A stretch of 17,530 nucleotides of DNA from Acetobacteraceae bacterium (GCA_003133265.1 PKWQ01000448.1:346-17875), one strand, 5' to 3'. Positions 6,960-15,304 are shown, counted from the first letter of the stretch. Notes: generated by a model from the sequence alone, not told the origin. Made by a program: numbers and translations.

Positions 6960-7100
6960 CTATTTCGACGGGGGCTTGGCGCCCGGCTTGCGGATGTCGG
7001 GCTGCGGTTTGAGGAAGGTCGAGCCCGCCGGTGCGACCTTCTTGTCGGCCTTCGGCTTCTTGGCCTCGCGGTTGCCGTGCTGCTTGTCGCCTTTGCCCAT
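6960..7100 (-). CDS. Small conserved basic protein (MGKGDK...GNREAKKPK type)
   Basis: A 46-residue, lysine-rich protein beginning MGKGDKQHGNREAKKPKADK and ending KPGAKPPSK. The opening matches a short, uncharacterised protein seen widely in alphaproteobacteria and relatives, usually annotated only as hypothetical. The frame is open further upstream (to 7379), but the conserved MGKGDK start at 7100 is clearly the real one. An AGGG-like ribosome binding site is present about 10 bases upstream. There is no transmembrane segment or signal peptide; the composition (many Lys, Gly, Pro) suggests a disordered nucleic-acid- or ribosome-associated peptide, but this is inference. It is divergent from the membrane-protein gene at 7378. 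Confidence 0.8.
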   Translation of the reverse strand: MGKGDKQHGNREAKKPKADKKVAPAGSTFLKPQPDIRKPGAKPPSK

Positions 7101-7377
7101 GATCGTTCGCCCTGTTGTGGTGCTGCCGCCGGTCGCACTCCGCCGAAGCTGGTGCGACGCGGCTGGCATCCGGCTGTGCCGGCGCATCAGGTAGACCCCG
7201 TGCGGCACCCTCATGCAAGCGCCAAATGCGCGCCGGACCGACGGATTGCCCGGTGCGGTTGCAGACCGGGTTATGGTAGTCCTCCGGCCTCTCATCACCG
7301 CCAGTCTGCCGCGATGGACCCGCGCATGCGGGAACTGGAACCAGAACGTGCGATCAGCCCCGGCATCGAAGAACGCC
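7101..7377. other. Divergent intergenic region
   Basis: This 277-base gap lies between the starts of the small basic protein (minus) and the plus-strand membrane protein, so it should hold both promoters. On the plus strand, TTGCCC near 7247 followed by GTTATGGT near 7270 is a weak candidate for the membrane protein. I see no clear operator, RNA gene or terminator. Confidence 0.3.
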
Positions 7378-8907
7378 ATGAACCCGCCCTCCCCGGCTCT
7401 ATGGTGGGCGGCGGTCGCCGGTCTGTGCCTGGCGCTGCTGGCGCCGCTCGCGCTGGTGGATGTGCCGCCGCTGCTGGATTACCCGAACCATCTCGCGCGC
7501 CTCGTCGTGCTGGCCTTCGGGCCGGCCGATCCGGTGCTGGCGCGGTTCTACGCCCCGCGCTGGGGGATCATCCCCGACCTTGGCATCGATCTGCTGGGTG
7601 TGCCGCTGCTGCACTTGCTGCCGGTCCATCTCGCGGGCCGGGCGATCATCGGCATCGTCGTGCTGACCCCGGTGCTGGGCTGCATCGCCTACAGCCGGGC
7701 AGCGTTCGGGCGAGCCTCGTGGTGGGCGCTCGGCTGCGGACTGGTCGCCTACAACCAAACGCTGCTGCTCGGCTTTCTCAACTTCACGCTGGGCCTAGGT
7801 CTGGCGCTGTGGCTGGCGGCGGCCTGGCTGGCCTGGCGGGACACGCGGCCGTGGCGGGCCTTGGCAATCGTGGTGCCCGGCGCGGCGGCGCTGTTCTTCT
7901 GCCATCTGATGGGTCTGCTGTTCCTCGCCCTGCTGCTCGGCGCGCAGGAGCTTGCCTGGCTGTGGCGAACCCGCGGCCGGACCGGGCTGGCCGGCCGCAT
8001 CGCTGCGGTGCTGGCGGTCGGCGTGGTTCCGGTGGCGCTGTACGCGGCGTCATCGCTGCCGGAGATGGCCGGCGCGGCGGTGTTCCCCTCGCCTGCCACC
8101 AAAGTGAGCCAGTTGCTGGCGCCGTTCGTCAACGTGGTCCTGCCGCTCGACATCATAACCGCCGTGCTGGTGGCGGGCGCGGCGCTCGGCTTGCTGCTGT
8201 CCGGCCGGTGCCGCGTCGCCGCCAGCGGCGGGGTCGCGCTTGCGCTGGCTCTGCTGCTCTATGCCGTCGCACCGGCCGAGTTCAAGGGCACCGCCAACCT
8301 CGATGCCCGTTTCGTCATCCTGCTGGGCTACCTGCTGTTCGCGGCACTGCTGCCGCTGCGGCTGCCGCGCCCGCTGGCCCTGATCCTGGTGCTGCTGTTC
8401 GCGGCGCGCATGACGGTGCTGGGCGCCGTTTGGTACGAACGCAACGCCGACATCTCCGACCTGCGCTCGGTGATCGCCCTGGTCGAGCCGGGCAGCATGG
8501 TCTTCGTTACCTCGGTCGAGCCGGCGGAGGCCCCGGCGTTCTGGAACGCCGCGCCGCTCGCCCGGCGCCTGTCCACCGGCATGCAGACGGAAACCCAGAT
8601 GCCGGCGCTGCTGCTGATCGAGCGGCGGGCCTGGTGGCCGTTCCTGTTCGACAACCCCTCGCAGCAGCCGGTGCGGACCCGCCAGCCCTACCGCGACATG
8701 GCGAACCGCGTGGGCAGCATGCCGCCGCACAACGCGGTGCGCGATCCGCGGGCGGTCGATCTCTGCGGCTACGACCAGCTGCTGCTGCTGGACGCGGCCG
8801 GAGAGCCGGATCGCGCGCATTTCGCCCAAGACCGGCTGGTGCTGCGCGCGGATTCGCCTTTCGCGGCGCTCTATGCCGTGCGCCAGGACGTCGCCTGCCG
8901 GCCATGA
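7378..8907 (+). CDS. Uncharacterised polytopic membrane protein with C-terminal soluble domain
   Basis: A 509-residue inner-membrane protein, the only plus-strand gene in the window. The first helix (about 8-27) leads to a loop with DVPPLLDYPNHLAR (28-41), then about eight or nine further hydrophobic helices up to about residue 350, then a soluble C-terminal part of about 160 residues. An Asp-containing loop after helix 1 followed by a multispan core and C-terminal soluble domain is reminiscent of GT-C glycosyltransferases, and the gene at 1161-2792 has the same overall plan; I cannot name the family. The ATG at 7378 is chosen because the hydrophobic helix follows at once, although the ribosome binding site is weak (GAAGAA). 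A longer start at 7213 would add 55 residues without helix character. The gene ends 10 bases from the convergent ABC binding-protein gene. Confidence 0.75.
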   Translation: MNPPSPALWWAAVAGLCLALLAPLALVDVPPLLDYPNHLARLVVLAFGPADPVLARFYAPRWGIIPDLGIDLLGVPLLHLLPVHLAGRAIIGIVVLTPVLGCIAYSRAAFGRASWWALGCGLVAYNQTLLLGFLNFTLGLGLALWLAAAWLAWRDTRPWRALAIVVPGAAALFFCHLMGLLFLALLLGAQELAWLWRTRGRTGLAGRIAAVLAVGVVPVALYAASSLPEMAGAAVFPSPATKVSQLLAPFVNVVLPLDIITAVLVAGAALGLLLSGRCRVAASGGVALALALLLYAVAPAEFKGTANLDARFVILLGYLLFAALLPLRLPRPLALILVLLFAARMTVLGAVWYERNADISDLRSVIALVEPGSMVFVTSVEPAEAPAFWNAAPLARRLSTGMQTETQMPALLLIERRAWWPFLFDNPSQQPVRTRQPYRDMANRVGSMPPHNAVRDPRAVDLCGYDQLLLLDAAGEPDRAHFAQDRLVLRADSPFAALYAVRQDVACRP

Positions 8908-8917
8908 ACGATGATTG

Positions 8918-10939
8918 TTACTTGTAGAACCATTGCTCCGGATGACCGCTCCAGGGGGTTCGGCAATGCTGCGAGACGCAGGTGCGAGCGGGGACGTTTT
9001 CCAGCCGGTCGTTCACCACCCTGGTGCCCATATAGGCCGGCGACAATCCCACCAGCCCGATCGACCAGACCTGGTCCGTGGCGATCTTCCATATCTCCTG
9101 TGCCACCTTGGTGCGTTCCGCCTCCGGCAGACCCGACGCGGAGTCCAGCAATTCGTAGCCTTTCAGCAGCAGCGGGTCGGTGGGCTTGATGCCGGCGGCG
9201 CCGTTGGTGGTGTACCATTGCGCGTAAGCGGCGCCGTTCAGGCTGGATTGCGGATCGATCGGCAGCACCGGGATGGTGTACAGGAACAGGCTTTCGGAGC
9301 CGTTGTTGCTGAAGATGATCAGCTGGTTCTGGTCGTTGCGCACGCGGGTGTAGAACAGACTGCGCTCCAGCAGCTTCATGTCGGCGGCGATGCCGATGCC
9401 GCGCCATTGCTGGATGATCATTTCCGCCTGCTGCGGCCAGGTCGGCGACAGCGTCTGCGCGACATCGATCTGCAACCGCAGCCTCTCGCCGTTGTCGGTG
9501 CGCAGCCGATAACCTTCGCCATCCTTCTTGCTCAGGCCGATGGCGTCCAGCATGGCGTTGGCCTTGGCGATATCGGTGCTCGCCCAGCGCAGCCGCCACT
9601 CCTTGCCAGGACTTTGCGGAATGATGTCGGCGGGGATCGGCGTGCTCGGGACACCCAGGCCAAGAAAGAACGCCTGATTGAGCTGTTCACGGTCGATCGC
9701 CAGCGACAAGGCCCGCCGGAAATCGACATTGCCGAGCCATTTCTGGATTTCCGCATCGAGACGATAGGCGGTGTTGAACTTGATTTCGGAATCGCCGCCG
9801 TTGAAGCCGGGGTCCAGATGCACTTTGTAGTGGCCGCGCTCCTGGTTCTCCAGGAACACCGGCAGCTTGGACAGGTCGATGAACCGTTCCATGTAGTCGT
9901 ATTCGCCGGCGATGGCGCGCAAATTGATCACCTCGGGGTTCTCCGCCAAGGTGAGCTGCGCCTTGTCCAGATAGGGCAACTGGTTGCCGGCGGTATCGAC
10001 CGCCCAGAAATACGGGTTGCGCTCCATCACCCAGATCTGACCAGTGATCGGCTGGGTCATCCGCCACGCCGACAGAGTGGGAAGCTCCTTGTTCAGCCGC
10101 CAGTCCGACTGGACCTTGTAGTACTGCACCCAGTTGTCGTAGCCGGCGGCCTTGGCCTGCTTGGCAAGCACTTCGGCGGAGGCGTATTTCGGCAGGAATT
10201 GCTTCAAGTAATGGGCAGGGGTGTATAGGCCAAGTTCGCGCCCATCCGATTGCAGCCGCGACTGGCCGCCGCCCACCTGCGTGTCGCCGGCGAGTTGGCT
10301 CGGGAACAGGAAATTCGGATCGTCGAACTCAAAGACGATCGTGGTCTCGTCGATCTTGATCATGCGCCCGGGCTTGCCGTTGGTCGACAGCTCCGGCGAG
10401 GGGGATGGGACAAGCTCCTTGTTGTGGTAGACGTCATCGAACCAGAACATGAAGTCGTCGGCGGTGAACGGCGCGCCGTCGGACCACTTCATGCCCTTGC
10501 GCAGGAACAGCGTGGTGCGTTTTCCGTCGGCGCTGATCTCATAGCCTTTGGCCACGTTGGGTGCGATCTGCGTGCCGGTGGCGTCCCAGAACAGCAGCTT
10601 GTCGGCCGCGCGCAGGCGATTGCCGTTCTCGCTGTCGCCCGGCCCGAGAAAACCGCGCCGCCAAACACCGCCGTACTGGCCGATCTGGCGCAGTGGCTTC
10701 AACACCATCGGTTCCTGCGGAATGCGCTGCTCCACAGGCGGCAGCGTGCCGGCCTTCACCAGTGCCGCCAGCGCCGGAGCCTCGTGGAATGTCTTCGGCC
10801 ACTGCGCGGTATCGGTGATGATGGTCGGGTTTTCCAGTGGCCCGACCAGGCCAGACTGGGCAAGGTCCGGTGTCTGGGCGAGTGCTGATGTCGTCAAGAG
10901 TGCCAGCCCCGCCGCTATCGTCAACGCGATCGGACGCAT
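8918..10939 (-). CDS. ABC transporter solute-binding protein, family 5 (long type)
   Basis: A 673-residue periplasmic protein with signal peptide MRPIALTIAAGLALLTTSALA, cleaved probably after residue 21. The family-5 (DppA/OppA-like) signature region is visible as GYEISADGKRTTLFLRKGMKWSDGAPFTADDFMFW around residues 120-160, preceded by QYGGVWRRGF near residue 83. It is longer than typical DppA/OppA (about 530-550). Long family-5 proteins include sugar binders such as the rhizobial alpha-galactoside protein AgpA, so the ligand may be an oligosaccharide, opine-like compound or peptide. The ATG at 10939 follows AAGGGGA at ideal spacing, 19 bases after the ATPase stop. It is the last gene of the operon, which is unusual, since the binding protein is more often first. 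Confidence 0.92.
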   Translation of the reverse strand: MRPIALTIAAGLALLTTSALAQTPDLAQSGLVGPLENPTIITDTAQWPKTFHEAPALAALVKAGTLPPVEQRIPQEPMVLKPLRQIGQYGGVWRRGFLGPGDSENGNRLRAADKLLFWDATGTQIAPNVAKGYEISADGKRTTLFLRKGMKWSDGAPFTADDFMFWFDDVYHNKELVPSPSPELSTNGKPGRMIKIDETTIVFEFDDPNFLFPSQLAGDTQVGGGQSRLQSDGRELGLYTPAHYLKQFLPKYASAEVLAKQAKAAGYDNWVQYYKVQSDWRLNKELPTLSAWRMTQPITGQIWVMERNPYFWAVDTAGNQLPYLDKAQLTLAENPEVINLRAIAGEYDYMERFIDLSKLPVFLENQERGHYKVHLDPGFNGGDSEIKFNTAYRLDAEIQKWLGNVDFRRALSLAIDREQLNQAFFLGLGVPSTPIPADIIPQSPGKEWRLRWASTDIAKANAMLDAIGLSKKDGEGYRLRTDNGERLRLQIDVAQTLSPTWPQQAEMIIQQWRGIGIAADMKLLERSLFYTRVRNDQNQLIIFSNNGSESLFLYTIPVLPIDPQSSLNGAAYAQWYTTNGAAGIKPTDPLLLKGYELLDSASGLPEAERTKVAQEIWKIATDQVWSIGLVGLSPAYMGTRVVNDRLENVPARTCVSQHCRTPWSGHPEQWFYK

Positions 10940-10958
10940 CGTGTTCCCCTTTCGATTT

Positions 10959-11957
10959 TCAGACCACGCCTTGCAGCGTGAGTTCGTTGGTACGATGGCA
11001 TGCGCTCCAGCTGCCGTGCGTGGTTTCCCGCAGCGCGGGCACCTCGGTGGCGCAGCGCGGCACGGCGAACGGGCAGCGTGGATGAAAGGCGCAGCCGGGC
11101 GGCGGGTTGGCGGGATCGGCCACCTCTCCTGACGGCGCGGCGATCGCGTCGCGCTGGGCGGGATCGGGCTTCGGCACCGCGGCGAGCAAGGCTTCGGTAT
11201 AGGGATGGCGCGGGCGCGTATAGAGTTCCGCGGTGGGAGCGATCTCGACGATGTGGCCGACATACATCACCGCGACCCGATCGCTGACATGCCGGACAAC
11301 GCCGAGGTCGTGTGCGACGAACAGCATCGACAGGCCCAACCGGTCCTGCAAATCGAGCAGAAGATTGATGATCTGCGCCTGCACGGACACGTCCAGCGCG
11401 GAAACCGGTTCGTCCGCCACCACCAGCCGTGGATCGAGCGCCAGGGCGCGAGCGATGCCGACGCGCTGGCGCTGGCCGCCGCTGAAGGCGTGCGGGAAGC
11501 GCGTGCGCGCCGTGGCCGGCAGGCCGACGAGATCGAGCAGTTCGCGCACCCGTGCCTCCCGGCGCGCGGCGGGGACGCCGTTCACCAGCAGCGGCTCGGC
11601 GATGATGTCGCCCACCAGCATGCGCGGGTTCAACGAGGCATAGGGGTCCTGGAAGATCATCTGGATATGCCGGCGCAGCGGGCGAAGCGCGCGGCGCGAC
11701 AGCGTCGCCAGATCGGTCACCGTGCCGTCGGCCTGCGAAAACCGGATCGCGCCGGAGGTGGGCGACAGCGCGCGCAGGATGCAGCGTGAAACCGTGGTCT
11801 TGCCGCAACCGCTCTCGCCGACCAGCGCCAGGGTCTCGCCGCGGCGGATATGGAAGCTGACATCCTGCACCGCGCGGATGCGGCCGGTCTCGCGTTGCAG
11901 CAGGCCGCTGCGGATCGGGAAATGCTTGGTCAGTCCCTCCACCTCCAACACGTTCAT
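10959..11957 (-). CDS. ABC transporter ATPase, OppF/DppF type
   Basis: A 332-residue cytoplasmic ATPase of the nickel/peptide/opine importer group. Walker A is GESGCGKT (47-54), the Q-loop is FQDPYASLNPRM, the signature is FSGGQRQRVGIARAL, and Walker B is LVVADEPVSALD. After the nucleotide-binding domain comes the oligo-HPY extension (RHPYTEALLAAVP) with a four-Cys pattern (GCAFHPRC, PRC, SAC) of the kind that binds a [4Fe-4S] cluster in some DppD/DppF proteins. The ATG at 11957 overlaps the preceding stop as ATGA. PYASLNPRM is typical of the F subunit. Confidence 0.95.
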   Translation of the reverse strand: MNVLEVEGLTKHFPIRSGLLQRETGRIRAVQDVSFHIRRGETLALVGESGCGKTTVSRCILRALSPTSGAIRFSQADGTVTDLATLSRRALRPLRRHIQMIFQDPYASLNPRMLVGDIIAEPLLVNGVPAARREARVRELLDLVGLPATARTRFPHAFSGGQRQRVGIARALALDPRLVVADEPVSALDVSVQAQIINLLLDLQDRLGLSMLFVAHDLGVVRHVSDRVAVMYVGHIVEIAPTAELYTRPRHPYTEALLAAVPKPDPAQRDAIAAPSGEVADPANPPPGCAFHPRCPFAVPRCATEVPALRETTHGSWSACHRTNELTLQGVV

Positions 11958-13006
11958 ACGACGGCTTCCTGCACAACGCTCTCCGCGTGGAAGCAGGATG
12001 CGCCTTCCAGACCGGCCGGCACGGGAGACGGGGCGGTGGTTTCGCACCTGCCGGCGATCATTTCCTGGCAGCGGGGGTGGAACGCGCAGCCGGTGGGCCG
12101 GGCGCCGGGGTGCGGCACCGTGCCGCCGATCGTCGCCAGCCGGGCACGCGGGACGGCGCGGATATCCGGCACCGAACGCAGCAGCGCCCTTGTGTAGGGA
12201 TGGCGGGGAGCCGCGAACAGACGGCGCACCGGCGCGAATTCCACGATACGGCCGAGATACATCACCGCCACGTCGTCGGCCATCTGCGCGATCACCCCCA
12301 TGTCGTGCGTGATCAGCATCAGCGCGATCCCCTTGTCGCGTTGCAACCTGCGCAGCAGCGCCAGGATCTGCGCCTGGGTGGTGACATCCAGTGCCGTGGT
12401 CGGCTCGTCCGCGATCAGGATGTCGGGGGCGCACGCCAATGCCATGGCGATGCCGACGCGCTGACGAAGCCCGCCGCTGAGCTGGAATGGATAGGCGTCG
12501 ATCCGCAGCTCCGGCCGGGGAATACCGACCTCGCGCAGCAACTCCACCGTCGCCGCGCGCGCGGCGGCCTTGGACAGCGTCTTGTGCGCGCGGATCGCCT
12601 CGATGATCTGGTTGCCGACGGTGTAGTGAACGCTCAGCGCGGTCATCGGTTCCTGGAAGATCAGGCCGATACGCCCACCGCGGACGGCCCGCAACGCGGC
12701 GCCGTTCGGGTCGAGCGCGGCGAGGTTCTGCTCCGCCGACGTGCCGGGATCGAGCAGCACGCGGCCGCCGACCAGCCGTCCGGGGCGATCCAGGATGCCC
12801 AGGATGGCACGGGCGGTGACGCTCTTGCCGCAGCCGCTTTCGCCGACGACGCCGAGCACTCGGCCGGCCCGGAGGTCCAGGCTGATCCCGTCCAGCGCGC
12901 GCACGCTGCCACGGTCCTGCCCGAACTCAACCGCGAGGTCGCGGACCGAGAGCATGTGCCCGCCGGATTCGATCGCGCCCGGGTTGGTCATGACCTGCTC
13001 AACCAT
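11954..13006 (-). CDS. ABC transporter ATPase, OppD/DppD type
   Basis: A 350-residue partner ATPase. Walker A is GESGCGKS (55-62), the Q-loop is FQEPMTALS, the signature is LSGGLRQRVGIAMAL and Walker B is ILIADEPTTALD, followed by LITHDMGVIAQMADDVAVMY with the switch His. The C-terminal oligo-HPY region (RHPYTRALLRSVPD) carries four Cys (GCAFHPRC, GRC, SCF), as in iron-sulphur-binding DppD proteins. The signature has Leu where Met is more usual, a mild change. The start at 13006 overlaps the permease stop by 8 bases; a second ATG at 12991 is also possible, and neither has a strong ribosome binding site, fitting translational coupling. Its own stop overlaps the next start as ATGA. Confidence 0.95.
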   Translation of the reverse strand: MVEQVMTNPGAIESGGHMLSVRDLAVEFGQDRGSVRALDGISLDLRAGRVLGVVGESGCGKSVTARAILGILDRPGRLVGGRVLLDPGTSAEQNLAALDPNGAALRAVRGGRIGLIFQEPMTALSVHYTVGNQIIEAIRAHKTLSKAAARAATVELLREVGIPRPELRIDAYPFQLSGGLRQRVGIAMALACAPDILIADEPTTALDVTTQAQILALLRRLQRDKGIALMLITHDMGVIAQMADDVAVMYLGRIVEFAPVRRLFAAPRHPYTRALLRSVPDIRAVPRARLATIGGTVPHPGARPTGCAFHPRCQEMIAGRCETTAPSPVPAGLEGASCFHAESVVQEAVV

Positions 13007-14126
13007 AGGGGTCCGCCGCGTCGCGCAGGCCGTCGCCGAGGAAGTTGAAGGCCAGGATGACCAGGATCACCGGAATGGCGGCGCAGAGCAGCCAGGGGGC
13101 GCCGGCGAGCACCTGCACGTTCTGTGCGTCCTGCAACAGAATTCCCCAGCTGATCGCCGGCGGGCGCAAGCCGAGCCCGAGGAAGCTGAGCGAGGTTTCA
13201 CTGACGATCATCGCCGGCAAGGCGAGGCTGGTGGCGGCGATCACATGGCTGGCGAACGAGGGCAGCATGTGGCGCAGGATGATGCGGAGCTGGCTCGCGC
13301 CCGCGAGTTCGGCGGCGATGACGAAATCCTCCTCCCGCAGGGCGAGGAACCGCCCGCGCACCACGCGCGCCAGTTCGGTCCAGCCGACCAGCGAGATGAT
13401 GATGGTGATGGCGAAATAGACCTGCGTGACGCTCCATGTGTTCGGCAGCGCGGCGGCCAGGCCCATCCACAGCGGGATGGTGGGGATCGAGCGGACCACC
13501 TCGATGACGCGCTGGATCAGCGTGTCGACGATACCGCCATACAATCCCGATATGCCGCCCAGCATGACGCCGAGCAGCAGGCTCAGGCTGACGCCGGCAA
13601 GGCCGATCACCAGGGAGATGCGCGTCGCCACCATCAGCCGGGAAAACAGGTCGCGGCCGAGCTGGTCGGTGCCGAGCAGGAAGATGCCGTCGACCGGCTG
13701 GCCGCCAGCGATGCCGAGGATGTGCCGATCGGTCGGGATCAGGCCGAATAGGTCGTAGCTGTAGCCATGCGCGAAGAACGTGATCGGCAGCTTGCGCGAC
13801 GGGTCCGGTACATAGGACAGCTTGAACGTCTTCATGTCGCGCATGCCCTTCAGCCCGCTGACATGCGGGCTGAAGGCCCCATCATCGAACAGATGGATGC
13901 CCTGCGGCGGGACATAGCTGCGCCGCGCGTCGGTGGCATGCGGATCGGCGATCGCCAGGAAATCGGCGAAGATCGCAATCAGGTAGAACAGCGCCACCAC
14001 CCCCAGGCTGACCAGCGCCAGCTTGTGGCGGCAGAAGCGCCACCAGGTAAGCTGAAGCTGCGTCGCCTGGGCCATCCGGTCGTCGGCCAGCGCGGCGCTC
14101 ATGGTGCTGCTCACGGTGCTGCTCAT
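12999..14126 (-). CDS. ABC transporter permease, DppC/OppC type
   Basis: A 375-residue inner-membrane permease. After helix 1 (about 36-58) there is a long periplasmic stretch of roughly 100 residues (60-155), which is larger than in E. coli DppC and typical of the long-binding-protein subfamily. The LGTDQLGRDLFSR motif is at 151-163 and the ATPase-docking EAA loop (EEDFVIAAELAGAS...) at about 265-290. The ATG at 14126 overlaps the upstream stop as ATGA, which fixes the start. The first codons are a 12-base tandem duplication, so that GTG (14114) and a second ATG (14102) also look like starts. Translation from the first start is assumed. Confidence 0.95.
   Translation of the reverse strand: MSSTVSSTMSAALADDRMAQATQLQLTWWRFCRHKLALVSLGVVALFYLIAIFADFLAIADPHATDARRSYVPPQGIHLFDDGAFSPHVSGLKGMRDMKTFKLSYVPDPSRKLPITFFAHGYSYDLFGLIPTDRHILGIAGGQPVDGIFLLGTDQLGRDLFSRLMVATRISLVIGLAGVSLSLLLGVMLGGISGLYGGIVDTLIQRVIEVVRSIPTIPLWMGLAAALPNTWSVTQVYFAITIIISLVGWTELARVVRGRFLALREEDFVIAAELAGASQLRIILRHMLPSFASHVIAATSLALPAMIVSETSLSFLGLGLRPPAISWGILLQDAQNVQVLAGAPWLLCAAIPVILVILAFNFLGDGLRDAADPYG
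14100..14126 (-). repeat. Tandem 12-bp duplication carrying three possible start codons
   Basis: On the minus strand ATGAGCAGCACC is followed directly by GTGAGCAGCACC and then ATGAGCGCC. Each unit begins with an in-frame start codon followed by AGC. The first ATG overlaps the previous gene's TGA. The encoded N-terminus is MSSTVSSTMS. Confidence 0.85.
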
Positions 14127-15115
14127 GCGCGGCCCCGCAAGCGGATCCGCGGCTCGATCCACATCAGCAGCAGGTCGGATATCAAGGTGCCGATGACCGT
14201 CATGATGCCCAGCAGCAGCACGATGGTGCCGGCCAGGAACATGTCCTGCGCCACCAGCGCCTGCAGCAGCAACGGCCCGACGGTGGGCAGGCCGAGCACC
14301 AGGGAGACGATGATGCTGCCCGACACCAGATAGGGGAACAGATAGGCGATCGAGCTGGCGAACGGGTTGAGCGCCGCGCGCACTGGATATTTCAGCACCA
14401 CATGCAGTTCGCTCAGGCCCTTGGCGCGGGCGGACACCACGTAGGGCTTGCGCAACTCGTCCAGCAGGTTGGCGCGCATGATGCGGATCAGCTGCGCGGT
14501 GCCGGCCAGCGCCAGCACGCAGGCGGGAAGCGGAATATGTTTCATCAGATCCCAGAACTTGGCCAGGCTCCAGGCTTCCTGCGCGTAGTCAGAAGAGAAC
14601 AATCCGCCGACGCTCAGGCCCAGATAGCGGAATCCGGCATACATCAGGATCAGCGCCAGCAGGAAATTCGGGATCGCCAGCCCCATGAAGCCCAGCAGGG
14701 TCGCGATGTAGTCGCCGATGGAATATTGCCGGACGGCCGAATAGATGCCGATCGGCAGTGCGATGGTCCAGGTCAGAAACAGCGCGGAGACGGAAATGGC
14801 CATGGTCAGCCAGAGCCGGTCGCCGATCACCTCGGTGACCGGCCGGCGCCACATCATGGAGACGCCGAAATCGCCGCGCACCACGCGGCCCATCCATAGC
14901 GCGTATTGCACCACCACCGGCCGATCCAGCCCGTATTCGTGCCGCATCGCCACCGCCTGCTCGGCCGAGACCATGCTGCCGTTGGAGGCGAGGTTGGCGA
15001 TGTAGGCGTCGACGAAATCGCCGGGCGGCAGGCGGATGATGACGAAGGTCAAAACCGAGATCGCCGCACAGGTAATCAGCGCGAGCACCAATCGGCGCGC
15101 GAGATAATTCAGCAT
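14123..15115 (-). CDS. ABC transporter permease, DppB/OppB type
   Basis: A 330-residue inner-membrane permease and the first gene of the ABC operon. It starts MLNYLARRLVLALITCAAISVLTFVIIRLPPGDFVD, the usual opening of this family, followed by YGLDRPVVVQYALWMG (61-76), GDFGVSM (81-87) and the EAA docking loop YVVSARAKGLSELHVVLKYPVR (225-246). Six helices are expected. Length is typical. The ATG at 15115 has a CGGA-like ribosome binding site at short spacing. Its TGA overlaps the next ATG. Confidence 0.95.
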   Translation of the reverse strand: MLNYLARRLVLALITCAAISVLTFVIIRLPPGDFVDAYIANLASNGSMVSAEQAVAMRHEYGLDRPVVVQYALWMGRVVRGDFGVSMMWRRPVTEVIGDRLWLTMAISVSALFLTWTIALPIGIYSAVRQYSIGDYIATLLGFMGLAIPNFLLALILMYAGFRYLGLSVGGLFSSDYAQEAWSLAKFWDLMKHIPLPACVLALAGTAQLIRIMRANLLDELRKPYVVSARAKGLSELHVVLKYPVRAALNPFASSIAYLFPYLVSGSIIVSLVLGLPTVGPLLLQALVAQDMFLAGTIVLLLGIMTVIGTLISDLLLMWIEPRIRLRGRA

Positions 15116-15189
15116 TTTCCGCAGGCTATCACAGCCGTATTCCCTTACCCCAAGAGACGCTCGTTACCCTACCGGGCGGCGCCACAATC

Positions 15190-15205
15190 ATTTTCCGCTG
15201 AAAAT
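15190..15205. promoter_or_regulatory. Palindrome just downstream of the predicted ABC promoter
   Basis: A perfect 6-bp inverted repeat, ATTTTC-CGCT-GAAAAT, lies at the expected transcription start of the ABC operon and touches the predicted -10 box. Its position would suit a repressor operator; the 4-base spacing could also form a small RNA hairpin at the 5' end. Confidence 0.35.
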
Positions 15206-15232
15206 CCTATAGCAATCTGCGCGCTGCATCAA
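15204..15232 (-). promoter_or_regulatory. Candidate promoter of the ABC operon
   Basis: On the minus strand TTGATG (15232-15227) and TAGGAT (15209-15204) are separated by 17 bases, the optimal spacing. The -35 matches the consensus at 4 of 6 positions and the -10 at 4 of 6. It lies about 90 bases upstream of the first permease start, in the 189-base gap after the MFS gene. Confidence 0.45.
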
Positions 15233-15304
15233 AGCTACAGGCTTCCAACCCAAAAGCCTAATGCGACATCGCCGGCCGAACGGGTTACCGAGACCGCCTC
15301 CGGT

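Noticed and set aside
6633..8927. A 764-codon plus-strand frame overlapping the membrane protein
   Set aside because: It runs through dctQ antisense, the small protein gene and the real plus-strand gene in another frame; composition is Arg/Ala/Gly-rich shadow.
10940..11263. Upstream extension of the solute-binding protein to 781 residues
   Set aside because: It overlaps the OppF-type ATPase; a clear signal peptide and ribosome binding site define the start at 10939.
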